DNA of 64,000 bases from 2-02-FULL-45-10 sp046590235 (GTDB lineage: Bacteria; Patescibacteriota; Patescibacteriia; Magasanikbacterales; GWA2-37-8): positions 29,063 through 93,062 of the forward strand of contig JBKJTY010000035.1 in NCBI GenBank assembly GCA_046590235.1. Reading direction: 5' to 3'. Position 1 is the stretch's first letter, and each line of letters begins with the position of its first letter. This document shows positions 24,001 to 32,196 of this stretch, piece after piece. The notes beneath the pieces were generated by a model. That model was not told where the DNA came from and made no database searches. It saw nothing but the letters and a program-made list of their open reading frames with translations. The translations under genes and the position numbers were made by a program.

Positions 24001-24775
24001 GTTCACATGGACTGCAACTGACAACTTGCTTGCTGAAGCTGTTCAACCAGGCACATCCGTTACTATCTATGTCAAAGCTGACATCGGTATTGCTAACCAG
24101 GCTGTCCTCGGTGATAGTTTCCGCTTCGCAATCTTGGATGCTTCCACTGATCTTGTAGCAAAAGGTGCTTCAAGCGGTGCTTCAGCATCAGTTGCTGGTA
24201 CTGCAGCTGTTGTAGGCAAAACCTACATCACTCCATTTAGTGTCAGTGTCACTGCAGATGCTCCAACAGCAGGCAGTAGTGTTACACAAGCTATCTTGGC
24301 TGGTACACAGCTCGCTCGTATTAAGCTCACAAACAATGGTAGTGCTAAGGTCACTATTACTGGCATCAAATTCACTAACAGTGGATCAACTGCTGGTACA
24401 ACAAGTACCTTCAAACTTTGGTACTCTGACCAGAACTCTACTAACTATCTTGGTACTGTAGCTTCAAGTACAATGGGCTTCACAAACACATTGTCAAACA
24501 TCGACTTTAGTAGCTTGGCAACAGCTGGTTCAACCTTCACTATTGATGGTGGTACTAGTCGCTATGTTACAGTAACAGTCGCTGCTTTAGGTGGTTCTTC
24601 TACATCTGGTGATACTTACCAGTTGTCTATCGCTTCAGTTGGCGATATCACCTATACTGCACAGGAAACCGATCTTGGTTACGACTCAAACAACACTGGC
24701 GGCGCTCTTTCAGGTGCTTCCAACACATTGTTTGCAGAAGGCAAACCAAGTATGGGCACATTGGTTAAACAATAA
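21071..24775 (+). CDS. S-layer-like giant secreted protein (1234 aa)
   Basis: A signal peptide covers residues 1-38 (VMSTMLWSVGVAALLPVAASA). Residues 40-240 contain three or four copies of a ~50-residue motif around GDLLKV.GKPAIYAVDSNGKVLYFPS (also VKRSSSDQLYVVQPGNKLAKI and VSNGGKTWYVDADAKLWEV), widespread in Patescibacteria surface proteins. The remaining ~1000 residues are Thr/Ser/Ala/Val-rich beta-sandwich-like repeats, with almost no Cys. Codon choice is unusually uniform (GCT, ACA, GTT, AAC), as expected for a very highly expressed gene. It is the best candidate for the main S-layer protein. A strong terminator follows. Confidence 0.85.
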   Translation: MSNVLKVGKKVLTVGTVMSTMLWSVGVAALLPVAASAATCPAFKSGDLLKVTGKPAIYAVDSNGKVLYFPSGDEFKSWNVDEKYSGYTTVSQECYDAMPVPSASPFGVNYRAGSNIVKRSSSDQLYVVQPGNKLAKITVDAAKALYGTSFKTMTVADVFWPNYSANRGADVTEAKAHPGMLVSNGGKTWYVDADAKLWEVTAAGMSANRFKAAFVRPVAASAVAGLVSGGVLDAYNAMVADRTQTGGGSAVVPGTVVTGGALTVSLAASNPAGNNLASGSAFNQVLKLNLSAGSQDVSVTGLTFRKSGFAANTVISGLDIIDSSGTRHGNVASSVNADNDVTLLFAGAPITVKAGTTETATLRINLGSTATAGTLSFSLLNASSVTSNGSVGGSFPVAGNVFTLQNAGNSLGSVTLDEAAISGANGTTLNVDPNNQQEIAKFSFAAGSNEAVKLGKLTLYNNGTASDSDVMDVQLVAQDGSVLATAQQVNKNVNFDLSANPYLIDKGQTKSLTVRAKIVNGAARTIQFVVYNDYDAVLTGVSTGTSILSVAGATDTSFPIGNAGATYNQVIVGSGSISFNKDSSSPSASVAPNTSGVVLAKYFAKPTGESMELRKIALGLVTSTAQDMFSGSFTVRVNGAAVYSGSPDAVVNHATVLTSITLSTYPTLIAGQNNYITVEANIDSQATGGATNIVYMDLTEVKRLVTNDITDPGVGISQANQITVQAAALKVTTLATPVAQSIVVGTSNFILAQFELNPSSVSSGEDVRVSKIIVSDVKTGSAAYTDISNLVLYDQNGNAIATSASTATNAASTTFTFANALVIPKTGSVLLTLKGDVVARAGSGTHTFSVVNAAEVTVTGKDTGNSVTPSVGNGSGQAMTVATSGTLNLSLVSGTNGAPSSDQVVTVGQTNVPVFAFKLTAQNEPIKVTTLKLTATGTLNTVNDLSNIKLYRNNETTPFASANQMASSSAITNTSTVFTWTATDNLLAEAVQPGTSVTIYVKADIGIANQAVLGDSFRFAILDASTDLVAKGASSGASASVAGTAAVVGKTYITPFSVSVTADAPTAGSSVTQAILAGTQLARIKLTNNGSAKVTITGIKFTNSGSTAGTTSTFKLWYSDQNSTNYLGTVASSTMGFTNTLSNIDFSSLATAGSTFTIDGGTSRYVTVTVAALGGSSTSGDTYQLSIASVGDITYTAQETDLGYDSNNTGGALSGASNTLFAEGKPSMGTLVKQ

Positions 24776-24823
24776 TCAATTAGCCTAACTAAGGTAACGT
24801 TTTCACAACGTAATAAAGTGACT

Positions 24824-24855
24824 AAACACCCCCGATTATATCGGGGGTGTTTTTG
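24824..24855 (+). terminator. Terminator of the S-layer-like gene
   Basis: AAACACCCCCGA / TCGGGGGTGTTT (12 bp), loop TTATA, then T-run. Confidence 0.95.
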
Positions 24856-24866
24856 TTTTATGATGA

Positions 24867-24895
24867 TTGACTTTTGAAGGTCTTTCCTCTAAACT
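24867..24895 (+). promoter_or_regulatory. Promoter of the polysaccharide locus
   Basis: TTGACT (24867-24872), 17 bp, TAAACT (24890-24895). No comparable promoter or terminator was noticed inside the following 30 kb. Confidence 0.6.
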
Positions 24896-24907
24896 ATAGG
24901 AGTAATT

Positions 24908-26980
24908 TTGCTTAACTTTACTATGCGTGAAACTATTGAAAAAGTCATTCGTCTGCTACTCTACTGCACATTTTTTGTTCCATTAGTGGTCATGCCGACA
25001 TCATTTATTTTTCCGTTTATCGTTCCAAAGATTATATTGTTTAGAACCATTGTAATCTGTATGGGCGCAGGGTACACCATGCTACTCTTTAGTAGTTGGA
25101 AAAATTATGCGCCGCGTCTCACCCCGGTTACAGGTGCTCTCTTGGCTTTTTTACTCAGCTTTACCATTTCAACCTTTGTTGGCATAGACACTTATCACAG
25201 TTTTTGGGACAATCATGAACGCATGCTTGGTCTATTTACGATTGCCCATTACGTTCTATACTATTTTGTTCTCAGCGCTGTTTTGAAAACATGGTCGGAT
25301 TGGAAAACTGCTTGTAAATTATTTTTAATTGCCGGCTCACTTGTCATGTTTGTTGGTTTAATTCAAGCTGCAAACCCGTATTTCTTGTTAAATGGCGGCA
25401 GTGACCGTGTGGCAAGTACGCTTGGCAACTCAATCTACGTCGGGGCATACGGTCTATTTTTGATCTTTTTAAGCGTACTGATATTTTTGCGTGAAAGCGA
25501 TGTATTATGGAAGTGGATTACAGTAGTAACTACCTTTTTAGCTTTTTGCGGCATTCTCTTTAGTGGAACTCGTGGTGCAATTCTTGGCTTAATGGCTGGG
25601 ATTTTGACCGCAGTTGTGCTCTACATCGTATGTTTAAAGGACCATCTCCGAACAAGAAAAATGCTAACGGGGATTATTGCGGCCGGCGTAATTATAACTG
25701 GAGTAATGTATGTAAACCGCACAAGCGAATTTGTTCTTAACATTCCAGCTGTCAGCCGTGTACTTAACACTTCAGTTGAGAGTGTTAAGAATAGTCCTCG
25801 CGCTTACGCGTGGAAAGCAGCTGTTGAGAGTTGGAAAGATAAACCAGTATTTGGTTGGGGTCCAAACAATTTTTACTACGCCTTTAATGAAAATTACAAT
25901 CCGCACACGTTACGTTTTGGCTATGGTGAAACATGGTTTGATAATGCGCATAACATTATTCTAAATACCTTAGCAGTCCAAGGCATGTTTGGGGTTATTA
26001 GCTACTTAGCGATATTTTGTGCCGGGGTGGTTATGCTAAATCGCGCCCATAAACAGCAGCGAATTAATATACATCTGTTTGTTGTTGGTACAGCTTTTCT
26101 AGTGGCGCATTTAATCCAAAATATTACCGTTTTTGAAAATCCAACATCATACCTATATTTTATGTTCTGGTTAGCGATGATCAATCGTATGACCCAGGTA
26201 GTAGAAACTGTTGATGTAAAAAGCAGTAAACCATTTAAAATTGTTAAAACATTTCATGTTGTCGTTGTTGGTGGTTTTGCCTTGATAGCAAACCTCATAT
26301 TCAACTTTGAACCTGCTTCTGCAAACATGCAAACGTTAGCAACTATTCAGGCAATGAGTTCAGATCCAATTCGTGCTTTACCAGCAATCCAAGACACACT
26401 CAATAGAAACTCACCGCATATCGATGATATAAGAAACGATGTTGGTAGACAATTAATTGATATCGTAGCAAATAACCATGAAAAGTTGGGCAAAGACAGA
26501 AGTATGCAACTTTTATTGGTTGCAGATGAAGCTTTACAGAAAAATTTGGTGTTACACCCGCGTGATATTCGAATTCATTTATTGATTGCTCAGCTTGATC
26601 AAACCGCTCTCCAGATAACCAACCAGCCACAATTCTTAATAGCAGCCGAAGAGTATACGCAAAAAGCGCTTTTGGAATCACCTCGACGTCAACAAGTAAT
26701 CTATAGTTTGGCTAATATAAAGTTACAATTAGGTAAAAATGATGAAGCTATCGCCTTGCTACGAGGGGCGCTCAGTGATGATTCGACGATCGCTGAAACG
26801 TATTGGCGGCTAATGGTTGCCGAGAAAATGGCAAACCATGAAGATAAAGTTAAAGAAGTGTACTCGTTAGCTCAGCAAAACAAGATCACTTTTACTGCGG
26901 AAGAACAACAGATCGTTAACCGTGTTTTACTAGCTCCTCCTCCTACACCAGCAGCTGATGTAAAGAAAGGTGTAAAATAA
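24908..26980 (+). CDS. O-antigen ligase/polymerase-like protein (Wzy_C) with TPR tail
   Basis: TTG at 24908, five bases after AGGAG, gives 690 residues; ATG 24923 is the alternative. About twelve membrane segments fill residues 10-450. The large loop at about 310-355 holds the Wzy_C-type region (VFGWGPNNFYYAFNENYNP, then TWFDNAHNIILNTLAVQG). Residues 490-680 are soluble, with TPR-like helices (AEEYTQKALLESPRRQQVIY). Such proteins polymerise or transfer lipid-linked glycans to a surface acceptor. It heads the surface glycan locus; in an organism probably lacking an outer membrane, the acceptor may be the S-layer or a lipid. Confidence 0.8.
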   Translation: MLNFTMRETIEKVIRLLLYCTFFVPLVVMPTSFIFPFIVPKIILFRTIVICMGAGYTMLLFSSWKNYAPRLTPVTGALLAFLLSFTISTFVGIDTYHSFWDNHERMLGLFTIAHYVLYYFVLSAVLKTWSDWKTACKLFLIAGSLVMFVGLIQAANPYFLLNGGSDRVASTLGNSIYVGAYGLFLIFLSVLIFLRESDVLWKWITVVTTFLAFCGILFSGTRGAILGLMAGILTAVVLYIVCLKDHLRTRKMLTGIIAAGVIITGVMYVNRTSEFVLNIPAVSRVLNTSVESVKNSPRAYAWKAAVESWKDKPVFGWGPNNFYYAFNENYNPHTLRFGYGETWFDNAHNIILNTLAVQGMFGVISYLAIFCAGVVMLNRAHKQQRINIHLFVVGTAFLVAHLIQNITVFENPTSYLYFMFWLAMINRMTQVVETVDVKSSKPFKIVKTFHVVVVGGFALIANLIFNFEPASANMQTLATIQAMSSDPIRALPAIQDTLNRNSPHIDDIRNDVGRQLIDIVANNHEKLGKDRSMQLLLVADEALQKNLVLHPRDIRIHLLIAQLDQTALQITNQPQFLIAAEEYTQKALLESPRRQQVIYSLANIKLQLGKNDEAIALLRGALSDDSTIAETYWRLMVAEKMANHEDKVKEVYSLAQQNKITFTAEEQQIVNRVLLAPPPTPAADVKKGVK

Positions 26981-26982
26981 GT

Positions 26983-27705
26983 ATGGTAAGGCCTACCTAT
27001 TCAGTTGTCATACCAGTGTACAATGAAGAAAAGAGAATTCCGATTAACATCGATGCGATTTTCTCTTTTTTTGCTGATGTAGGCAGTTCGGTAGAAATTA
27101 TTTTTGTAAATGACGGGTCAAAAGACGCTACAGCAAGTGTATTGTCAGAATACCAGAAAAAATACTTTTTCACGGTAATCAACTATTCAATTAACCGTGG
27201 AAAAGGTTACGCTATCCGGGAAGGTGTAAAAAATGCAACAGGGGATTGGGTCGTATTTTTTGATATCGATCTTGCCACTCCGCTGCAAGAATTTATAAAG
27301 CTTATACAATTAAAAACAGATACCGACAATATCATCATTGGCAGTAGAAGAGTAGAGGGGGCACACATCAAAAAAAGTGAATCAAAGTTGCGGACATTTT
27401 TAGGGCAAGGATTTACTAAAATTTCGAACATACTTGTTCCAAATATTGCCGACTTTACTTGTGGATTTAAATGCTTCTCTCGACAAGCAGCGTTAACAAT
27501 CTTTAGTCGAGCTCGAATCGATCGGTGGGGGTTCGATACGGAATTATTGTATATAGCTTATCTCCATAAAATAGCTATCAAACAAATTCCTGTAGCTTGG
27601 TCGCACGATAATAATTCAAAAGTAAGAGTAATTAACGCTATCTTTAGCTCAATTAAAGAGTTGACGCAGATGAAGATAAACCAATTAAAGGGTTTGTATA
27701 AATAA
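26983..27705 (+). CDS. GT2 dolichyl-phosphate-mannose-synthase-like glycosyltransferase
   Basis: 240 residues with the GT-A fold: SVVIPVYNEEKRIPINIDAI at the start, FVNDGSKDAT, NRGKGYAIREGV, and the metal-binding DxD as FFDIDLATP near residue 95. FTCGFKCFSRQAA and RWGFDTELLYIAY are typical of DPM1-like polyprenyl-phosphate glycosyltransferases. It would load a sugar on a polyprenyl carrier for the GT-C enzyme encoded nearby (28443). It starts three bases after the previous stop, in a packed operon. Confidence 0.85.
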   Translation: MVRPTYSVVIPVYNEEKRIPINIDAIFSFFADVGSSVEIIFVNDGSKDATASVLSEYQKKYFFTVINYSINRGKGYAIREGVKNATGDWVVFFDIDLATPLQEFIKLIQLKTDTDNIIIGSRRVEGAHIKKSESKLRTFLGQGFTKISNILVPNIADFTCGFKCFSRQAALTIFSRARIDRWGFDTELLYIAYLHKIAIKQIPVAWSHDNNSKVRVINAIFSSIKELTQMKINQLKGLYK

Positions 27706-27706
27706 T

Positions 27707-28435
27707 ATGGAATTACACGAATACGCAAAAATGGATGCCATAGAAAAGGATCACTGGTGGTTTGTTGCCAAACGAAAGTTTTTAAGCGTGCTTGTTAGCA
27801 ATTATGCGGGGGGCGATAAGAAAATGCTCGATATCGGTTGTGGCAGCGGGGCAGTGCTCGATTTTTTTAAAGCGAAAGGGTATCAAGCGGAGGGTGTCGA
27901 TATGAGCGAAGCAGCTTTAGAATATTGTGATAAAAAAGGTTTGTCTGTAAAGCAGGGAAGAGCTGAAGAGTTACTGTATAGTGATAATTCTTTTGATATT
28001 ATTATAGCTTCTGATGTCTTAGAGCATATTGATGATACGACGAGTGTGCTTAAGGAAATTAAAAGAATTTTAAAACCAGGAGGTATATTTATCGTGACTG
28101 TGCCGGCTCACCAGTTCTTGTTTTCACAGCACGACATTGCCCTTCATCACGTCCGCCGTTATAGCAAAAAACTATTAGCACAAAGTTTACAAACGTATTT
28201 TTCGGTTGAATGGATCGGGTGGTTGCATGCAGCAATACTTCCGCTTGCCGTGATTGCTCGTTTGACACGCCGGTTTATTCCGAGCAAAAAAGATTCGGAT
28301 GTCGGTGAATCAAGTAGGTTTGTTAATGCTATTATGAAAAAAATATATGCATTAGAATTTTTTTGGTTTAAACATTTGCATTTACCATGTGGATTGTCAT
28401 TGGGTGCGGTAGTCAAAAAGGCTAAAAAAATTTAG
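27707..28435 (+). CDS. SAM-dependent methyltransferase
   Basis: 242 residues. The class I fold shows MLDIGCGSGAVLDFF near residues 40-54, the acidic post-I VDMSEAALEYC, and FDIIIASDVLEHIDD near 95-110, as in ubiquinone/UbiE-type sugar or lipid methyltransferases. The N-terminal KDHWWFVAKRKFL is common in glycan-locus methyltransferases. It is likely a tailoring enzyme of the glycan or its lipid carrier; the target is unknown. Confidence 0.8.
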   Translation: MELHEYAKMDAIEKDHWWFVAKRKFLSVLVSNYAGGDKKMLDIGCGSGAVLDFFKAKGYQAEGVDMSEAALEYCDKKGLSVKQGRAEELLYSDNSFDIIIASDVLEHIDDTTSVLKEIKRILKPGGIFIVTVPAHQFLFSQHDIALHHVRRYSKKLLAQSLQTYFSVEWIGWLHAAILPLAVIARLTRRFIPSKKDSDVGESSRFVNAIMKKIYALEFFWFKHLHLPCGLSLGAVVKKAKKI

Positions 28436-28442
28436 GCTGCAT

Positions 28443-29963
28443 ATGTATTTTATCAAAAAGAACGCAATTATTTTAAGCGGAGTTAGTTGGTTGCTTGTGG
28501 CTTTTTTTTCAGTAATTCGGTATGCCGCTATTTTTAACTATAAGTGTTACTTTCTAACTAATTCATTTTTGTGCCGTACGGAGATTACAAGTAGTGAAAA
28601 AGTAATGCTTTTTTTACTTATTACAACTTTCATAGTAGGTGCGATTATTGGGGGGTATGGAATATGGAAGAGGTATACTGCTGGAGAAAAAGTCTTGCCG
28701 TATGAAGGTAAAAAAGCGTACGCTCTTGTGGCCAGCTTTGTGCTGCTAGCGTCGCTGACTATTCCGTTTGGTTCAGGGGATTTTTCATATTACTTTAATA
28801 CTGGGAAAGCTTTTTATCAAAATCAAAACCCATTTGTTGATGAGCGGAACATCGAGCAACCCTTTGTAGGTCATGGTAAAGTGTCATCCCTGACCGGATT
28901 TACGTATGGGCCGTTAGCCGGGCTGGTCTTTGAAAGGTTTTACGCGTTTAGCCACGATAGTCAAATTTATTTCATAACTCTTTGGAGACTGTTTATTATC
29001 CTCATTACTCTAGCTTGTTGCGGTACAATTGTTAAAATTATCCGCTTGCTTGGTTCAAAAGCTGAATACGCTAATTGCGCACTAGTATTACTTTTGCAAC
29101 CGCTCTTTTTATTTGAAGTCATAGTTAATTGTCACTTTGACTTACTGTGGTTATTATTTGTATTACTGGCGCTATGGGCTGCTATCTTAAAGCGCTGGTG
29201 GCTCGTTATTCCGCTGCTTAGTATTGGGATATGGCTCAAATTTATACCGTTACTTTTGATCCCATTCTTTGCGTTGTGGTGGTGGCAAGAACTCACAATG
29301 GTTAATTGGAAAAAAAGAGTAACAGAAATCGCTCTTAGTAGTTTAGTTGCTGCAATTATAACTGTAGTAGCTTGGTGGCCGCTATGGGAAGGTTTTCGTG
29401 TGTTTGACTCCTTTATGCTTCAGACAAAATGGGCGGCAAACAGCATCTTCGCAGCTCTCTACTATTCATTAAAACCAAGCTTTGTTTGGTTATTACAGGA
29501 TAAGGCCCACTGGTTTTTGACCAGACTCTTGCAAGGCTCGCTTATTATGTTTGGAACATACTTACTACTACCATATATAAAAAAAGTCTTCGCGGTAATT
29601 CGGAAAAAAGAACATTTAGCGCCATATGAATATGTGCAAATGATGTTCATTTCTCTTGTAGTGTATTCCTCACTGATTCAAAAGTCATTTTGGCCCTGGT
29701 ACATTATTTGGTTGTTACCGTTTGGGGTCATAGTCTATGAAAAAACAAAAAACGTTTTGTTGGGGCAGCTATTAACATGGTTGAGTCTGGCACCATTAAG
29801 TTTCTATCCCATTTGGCAACTTAATTGGGCAATCTTTAAGACAGACGCTGCTGCAACTACTTGGTTTTGGTGGGTCCTTTTCATACTAATTTGGGTTTAC
29901 CCACTTTCAAGATTGATTAAAATGAGAAAAAGTAATTTTGAACAACCAATCGACTCTATTTAA
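28443..29963 (+). CDS. GT-C family glycosyltransferase (membrane)
   Basis: 506 residues with a dozen membrane segments. The first large loop has GSGDFSYYFNTGKAFYQNQNP, with the acidic residue expected to be catalytic in GT-C enzymes. Later LLSIGIWLKFIPLLLIPFFAL matches the GT87/PIG-M-like style. It would use a polyprenyl-phosphate sugar on the outer face of the membrane, fitting the DPM-like enzyme at 26983. The sugar and acceptor are unknown. Confidence 0.75.
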   Translation: MYFIKKNAIILSGVSWLLVAFFSVIRYAAIFNYKCYFLTNSFLCRTEITSSEKVMLFLLITTFIVGAIIGGYGIWKRYTAGEKVLPYEGKKAYALVASFVLLASLTIPFGSGDFSYYFNTGKAFYQNQNPFVDERNIEQPFVGHGKVSSLTGFTYGPLAGLVFERFYAFSHDSQIYFITLWRLFIILITLACCGTIVKIIRLLGSKAEYANCALVLLLQPLFLFEVIVNCHFDLLWLLFVLLALWAAILKRWWLVIPLLSIGIWLKFIPLLLIPFFALWWWQELTMVNWKKRVTEIALSSLVAAIITVVAWWPLWEGFRVFDSFMLQTKWAANSIFAALYYSLKPSFVWLLQDKAHWFLTRLLQGSLIMFGTYLLLPYIKKVFAVIRKKEHLAPYEYVQMMFISLVVYSSLIQKSFWPWYIIWLLPFGVIVYEKTKNVLLGQLLTWLSLAPLSFYPIWQLNWAIFKTDAAATTWFWWVLFILIWVYPLSRLIKMRKSNFEQPIDSI

Positions 29964-29972
29964 TAGTATGTT

Positions 29973-31007
29973 ATGAATCAAAATACACCTAAAAAAGCAC
30001 TTATCACTGGTATTACTGGGCAAGACGGCTCCTATCTTGCTGAGTTTTTATTAGAAAAGGGGTATGAAGTACACGGGATTATTCGTCGCTCAAGTAGTTT
30101 TAATACTGGACGCATTGACCATCTTTTTAAGGATCGACATGAAAAGAATGTTCGCCTCCATCTTCATTATGGAGATTTAACTGATGGTACTAACTTAGAA
30201 CGCATTCTTGCGAACGTGAAACCTGATGAAATTTATAACCTTGGTGCGCAGAGTCATGTAAAGGTTAGTTTTGAGATGCCAATCTATACAGCTGAAGCTG
30301 ATGGCCTGGGAACAATACGCTTACTCGATGCAATTAAAGAATCTAAGTTGCCAATAAAATTTTACCAGGCTGGTTCATCTGAAATGTTTGGTAAAGTTCT
30401 GGAAGTTCCACAGCGTGAAACTACGCCGTTTTATCCACGTAGCCCGTATGGGTGTGCCAAGGTGTTTTCTCATCATATTGCTGTAAATTATAGAGAAGCG
30501 TACAATATGTTTGTCTGTAACGGCATATTGTTTAACCATGAATCACCTCGTCGAGGTCAAACATTTGTTACTAAAAAGGTCACTAAGGGTTTAGCAAACA
30601 TCAAGCTCGGCAAACAAGACGTGGTGTATGTTGGTAATCTAAATGCTAAACGCGACTGGGGTTTTGCCAAAGATTATGTTGAAGTGATGTGGCTTATGCT
30701 GCAGCAAGACAAGCCGGATGATTACGTTGTTGCAACAGGAGAAACACATAGCGTGCGGGAAATGATTGAAGTTGCTGGCAGTTATCTTGGTTTTACAATT
30801 ACTTGGAAAGGTGAAGGTTTAGATGAAGTTGGTATTGATGCAAAAACCGGTAAGACAATTATTAAAATTGATCCAGAATATTTCCGTCCGTCCGAAGTCG
30901 ATCTGTTAATTGGTGATGCTACTAAAGCTAAGCAAAAATTAGGCTGGGAGCCAAAAGTTGGCTTTAAAGAGTTGATCAAAATTATGTGCGAAGCTGACCT
31001 CGTCTAA
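29973..31007 (+). CDS. gmd: GDP-mannose 4,6-dehydratase
   Basis: 344 residues, the usual family length. NAD(P)-binding ALITGITGQDGSYLAEFLLEKGYEVHG at the N-terminus, catalytic SSEMFGK and YxxxK in SPYGCAK (near residue 156), and FNHESPRRGQTFVTKKV are diagnostic for Gmd. The product, GDP-4-keto-6-deoxy-D-mannose, is the branch point for GDP-L-fucose, GDP-colitose and others. The next two genes decide the outcome: a ColD-like enzyme and an Fcl-like epimerase-reductase. Confidence 0.95.
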   Translation: MNQNTPKKALITGITGQDGSYLAEFLLEKGYEVHGIIRRSSSFNTGRIDHLFKDRHEKNVRLHLHYGDLTDGTNLERILANVKPDEIYNLGAQSHVKVSFEMPIYTAEADGLGTIRLLDAIKESKLPIKFYQAGSSEMFGKVLEVPQRETTPFYPRSPYGCAKVFSHHIAVNYREAYNMFVCNGILFNHESPRRGQTFVTKKVTKGLANIKLGKQDVVYVGNLNAKRDWGFAKDYVEVMWLMLQQDKPDDYVVATGETHSVREMIEVAGSYLGFTITWKGEGLDEVGIDAKTGKTIIKIDPEYFRPSEVDLLIGDATKAKQKLGWEPKVGFKELIKIMCEADLV

Positions 31008-31024
31008 GAGAACTAATTACTTAT

Positions 31025-32194
31025 ATGATAAAACTTATCAAATCATCGTTTTATAACGAAAAAAAAACTAAACGTGCTTTAATAAGCTTTATAAAAAAAG
31101 CCAAGATTTTTAGCATGAACGATGAATGTGCCCGTTATGAGATTGAATTTGCTAAGAAACAGCAACGTAAACATGCGGTATTTGTCAGTAGTGGCAGTAT
31201 GGCAAATTTGGTTGTATTACAAGCTTTGTTAAATCGTGGTGATCTAAAGGTGGGGGATAATGTAGGCGTCTCTGCTCTAACATGGGCCACTAATATCATG
31301 CCAATCATACAATTGGGCTTGAAGCCGGTTATAATGGATTGTAGTATAGAAAACCTTAATGTCACCGCAGAAACGGTTATTGAAACATTAAAAAAATATA
31401 AACTTAAAGCTTTTTTTATCACGCATGTCCTAGGATTCTGTGCTGATATTGCTAAGATTAAAAAAATCTGTGATCAGGAAAAAATTATTCTTCTCGAAGA
31501 TACGTGTGAGTCGCTTGGGTCAAAAGCAGAAGGAAAACTACTGGGGAACTTTGGTTTAGCCAGTACTTTTTCCAGCTTTGTCGGCCACCACTTTTCAACT
31601 ATTGAAGGTGGAATGATCTGCACTGACGATTCAGAATTGCATGAGTATTTAGTAATGGCACGTGCGCATGGTTGGGATAGGAATCTTACTCCAAAACAGC
31701 AGGCAGCTTGGAGAAAAAAATACAACATAGACGAGTTCTATTCTAAATACACCTTTTATGATCTAGCTTATAACGCCCGTCCAACTGAAATCCAAGGTTT
31801 CATAGGTAAAACAACTATTGGCTATTGGAATACAATCGTTAAAAAACGTGAAGGACATTTTAAAAAACTACATAAAGCAACACTGGAAAACCCAGACATA
31901 CTTCCGTTGAAGGTGGGTCATATGGATGTTGTGTCTAATTTTGCTATGCCGGTTGTTTTCAAAAGCAAAGAGCTTTGGAAGTTGTATCGTACCCGTTTTG
32001 AAAAAGCTAAAGTGGAGATCAGACCTATTATCGCTGGTAATATGTCAAAACAACCCTTTTTCACCAAGCGTGTAGCGAAAGGACAATCTTGCCCGGGGGC
32101 TGCGTTTGCTCACGAGAACGGCTTCTACTTTGGTAATAATCCAGAGTTAACCAAGAAAGAAGTGCAACAGCTCTGTACATTGCTTAAAAAATAA
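31025..32194 (+). CDS. colD: ColD-like GDP-4-keto-6-deoxymannose 3-dehydratase (DegT fold, His instead of PLP lysine)
   Basis: 389 residues of the DegT/DnrJ/EryC1 aminotransferase superfamily. The usual Schiff-base lysine motif is replaced: FSSFVGHHFSTIEGGMICTDD has histidines at residues 188-189. In the well-studied ColD this lysine is a histidine, which turns an aminotransferase into a PLP-dependent C3 dehydratase. Other family marks are LEDTCESLGS, where PMP/PLP binds, and SGSMANL. Context with gmd and an fcl/colC-like gene supports GDP-colitose (3,6-dideoxy-L-galactose) synthesis. Other lysine-less 3-dehydratases exist in other pathways, but the GDP-mannose neighbours favour ColD. Confidence 0.78.
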   Translation: MIKLIKSSFYNEKKTKRALISFIKKAKIFSMNDECARYEIEFAKKQQRKHAVFVSSGSMANLVVLQALLNRGDLKVGDNVGVSALTWATNIMPIIQLGLKPVIMDCSIENLNVTAETVIETLKKYKLKAFFITHVLGFCADIAKIKKICDQEKIILLEDTCESLGSKAEGKLLGNFGLASTFSSFVGHHFSTIEGGMICTDDSELHEYLVMARAHGWDRNLTPKQQAAWRKKYNIDEFYSKYTFYDLAYNARPTEIQGFIGKTTIGYWNTIVKKREGHFKKLHKATLENPDILPLKVGHMDVVSNFAMPVVFKSKELWKLYRTRFEKAKVEIRPIIAGNMSKQPFFTKRVAKGQSCPGAAFAHENGFYFGNNPELTKKEVQQLCTLLKK

Positions 32195-32196
32195 TT

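Noticed and set aside
31025..32194. Ordinary perosamine-type sugar aminotransferase
   Set aside because: The PLP-lysine position is histidine (HH in SFVGHHFSTIEGG), which is incompatible with the usual transamination mechanism.
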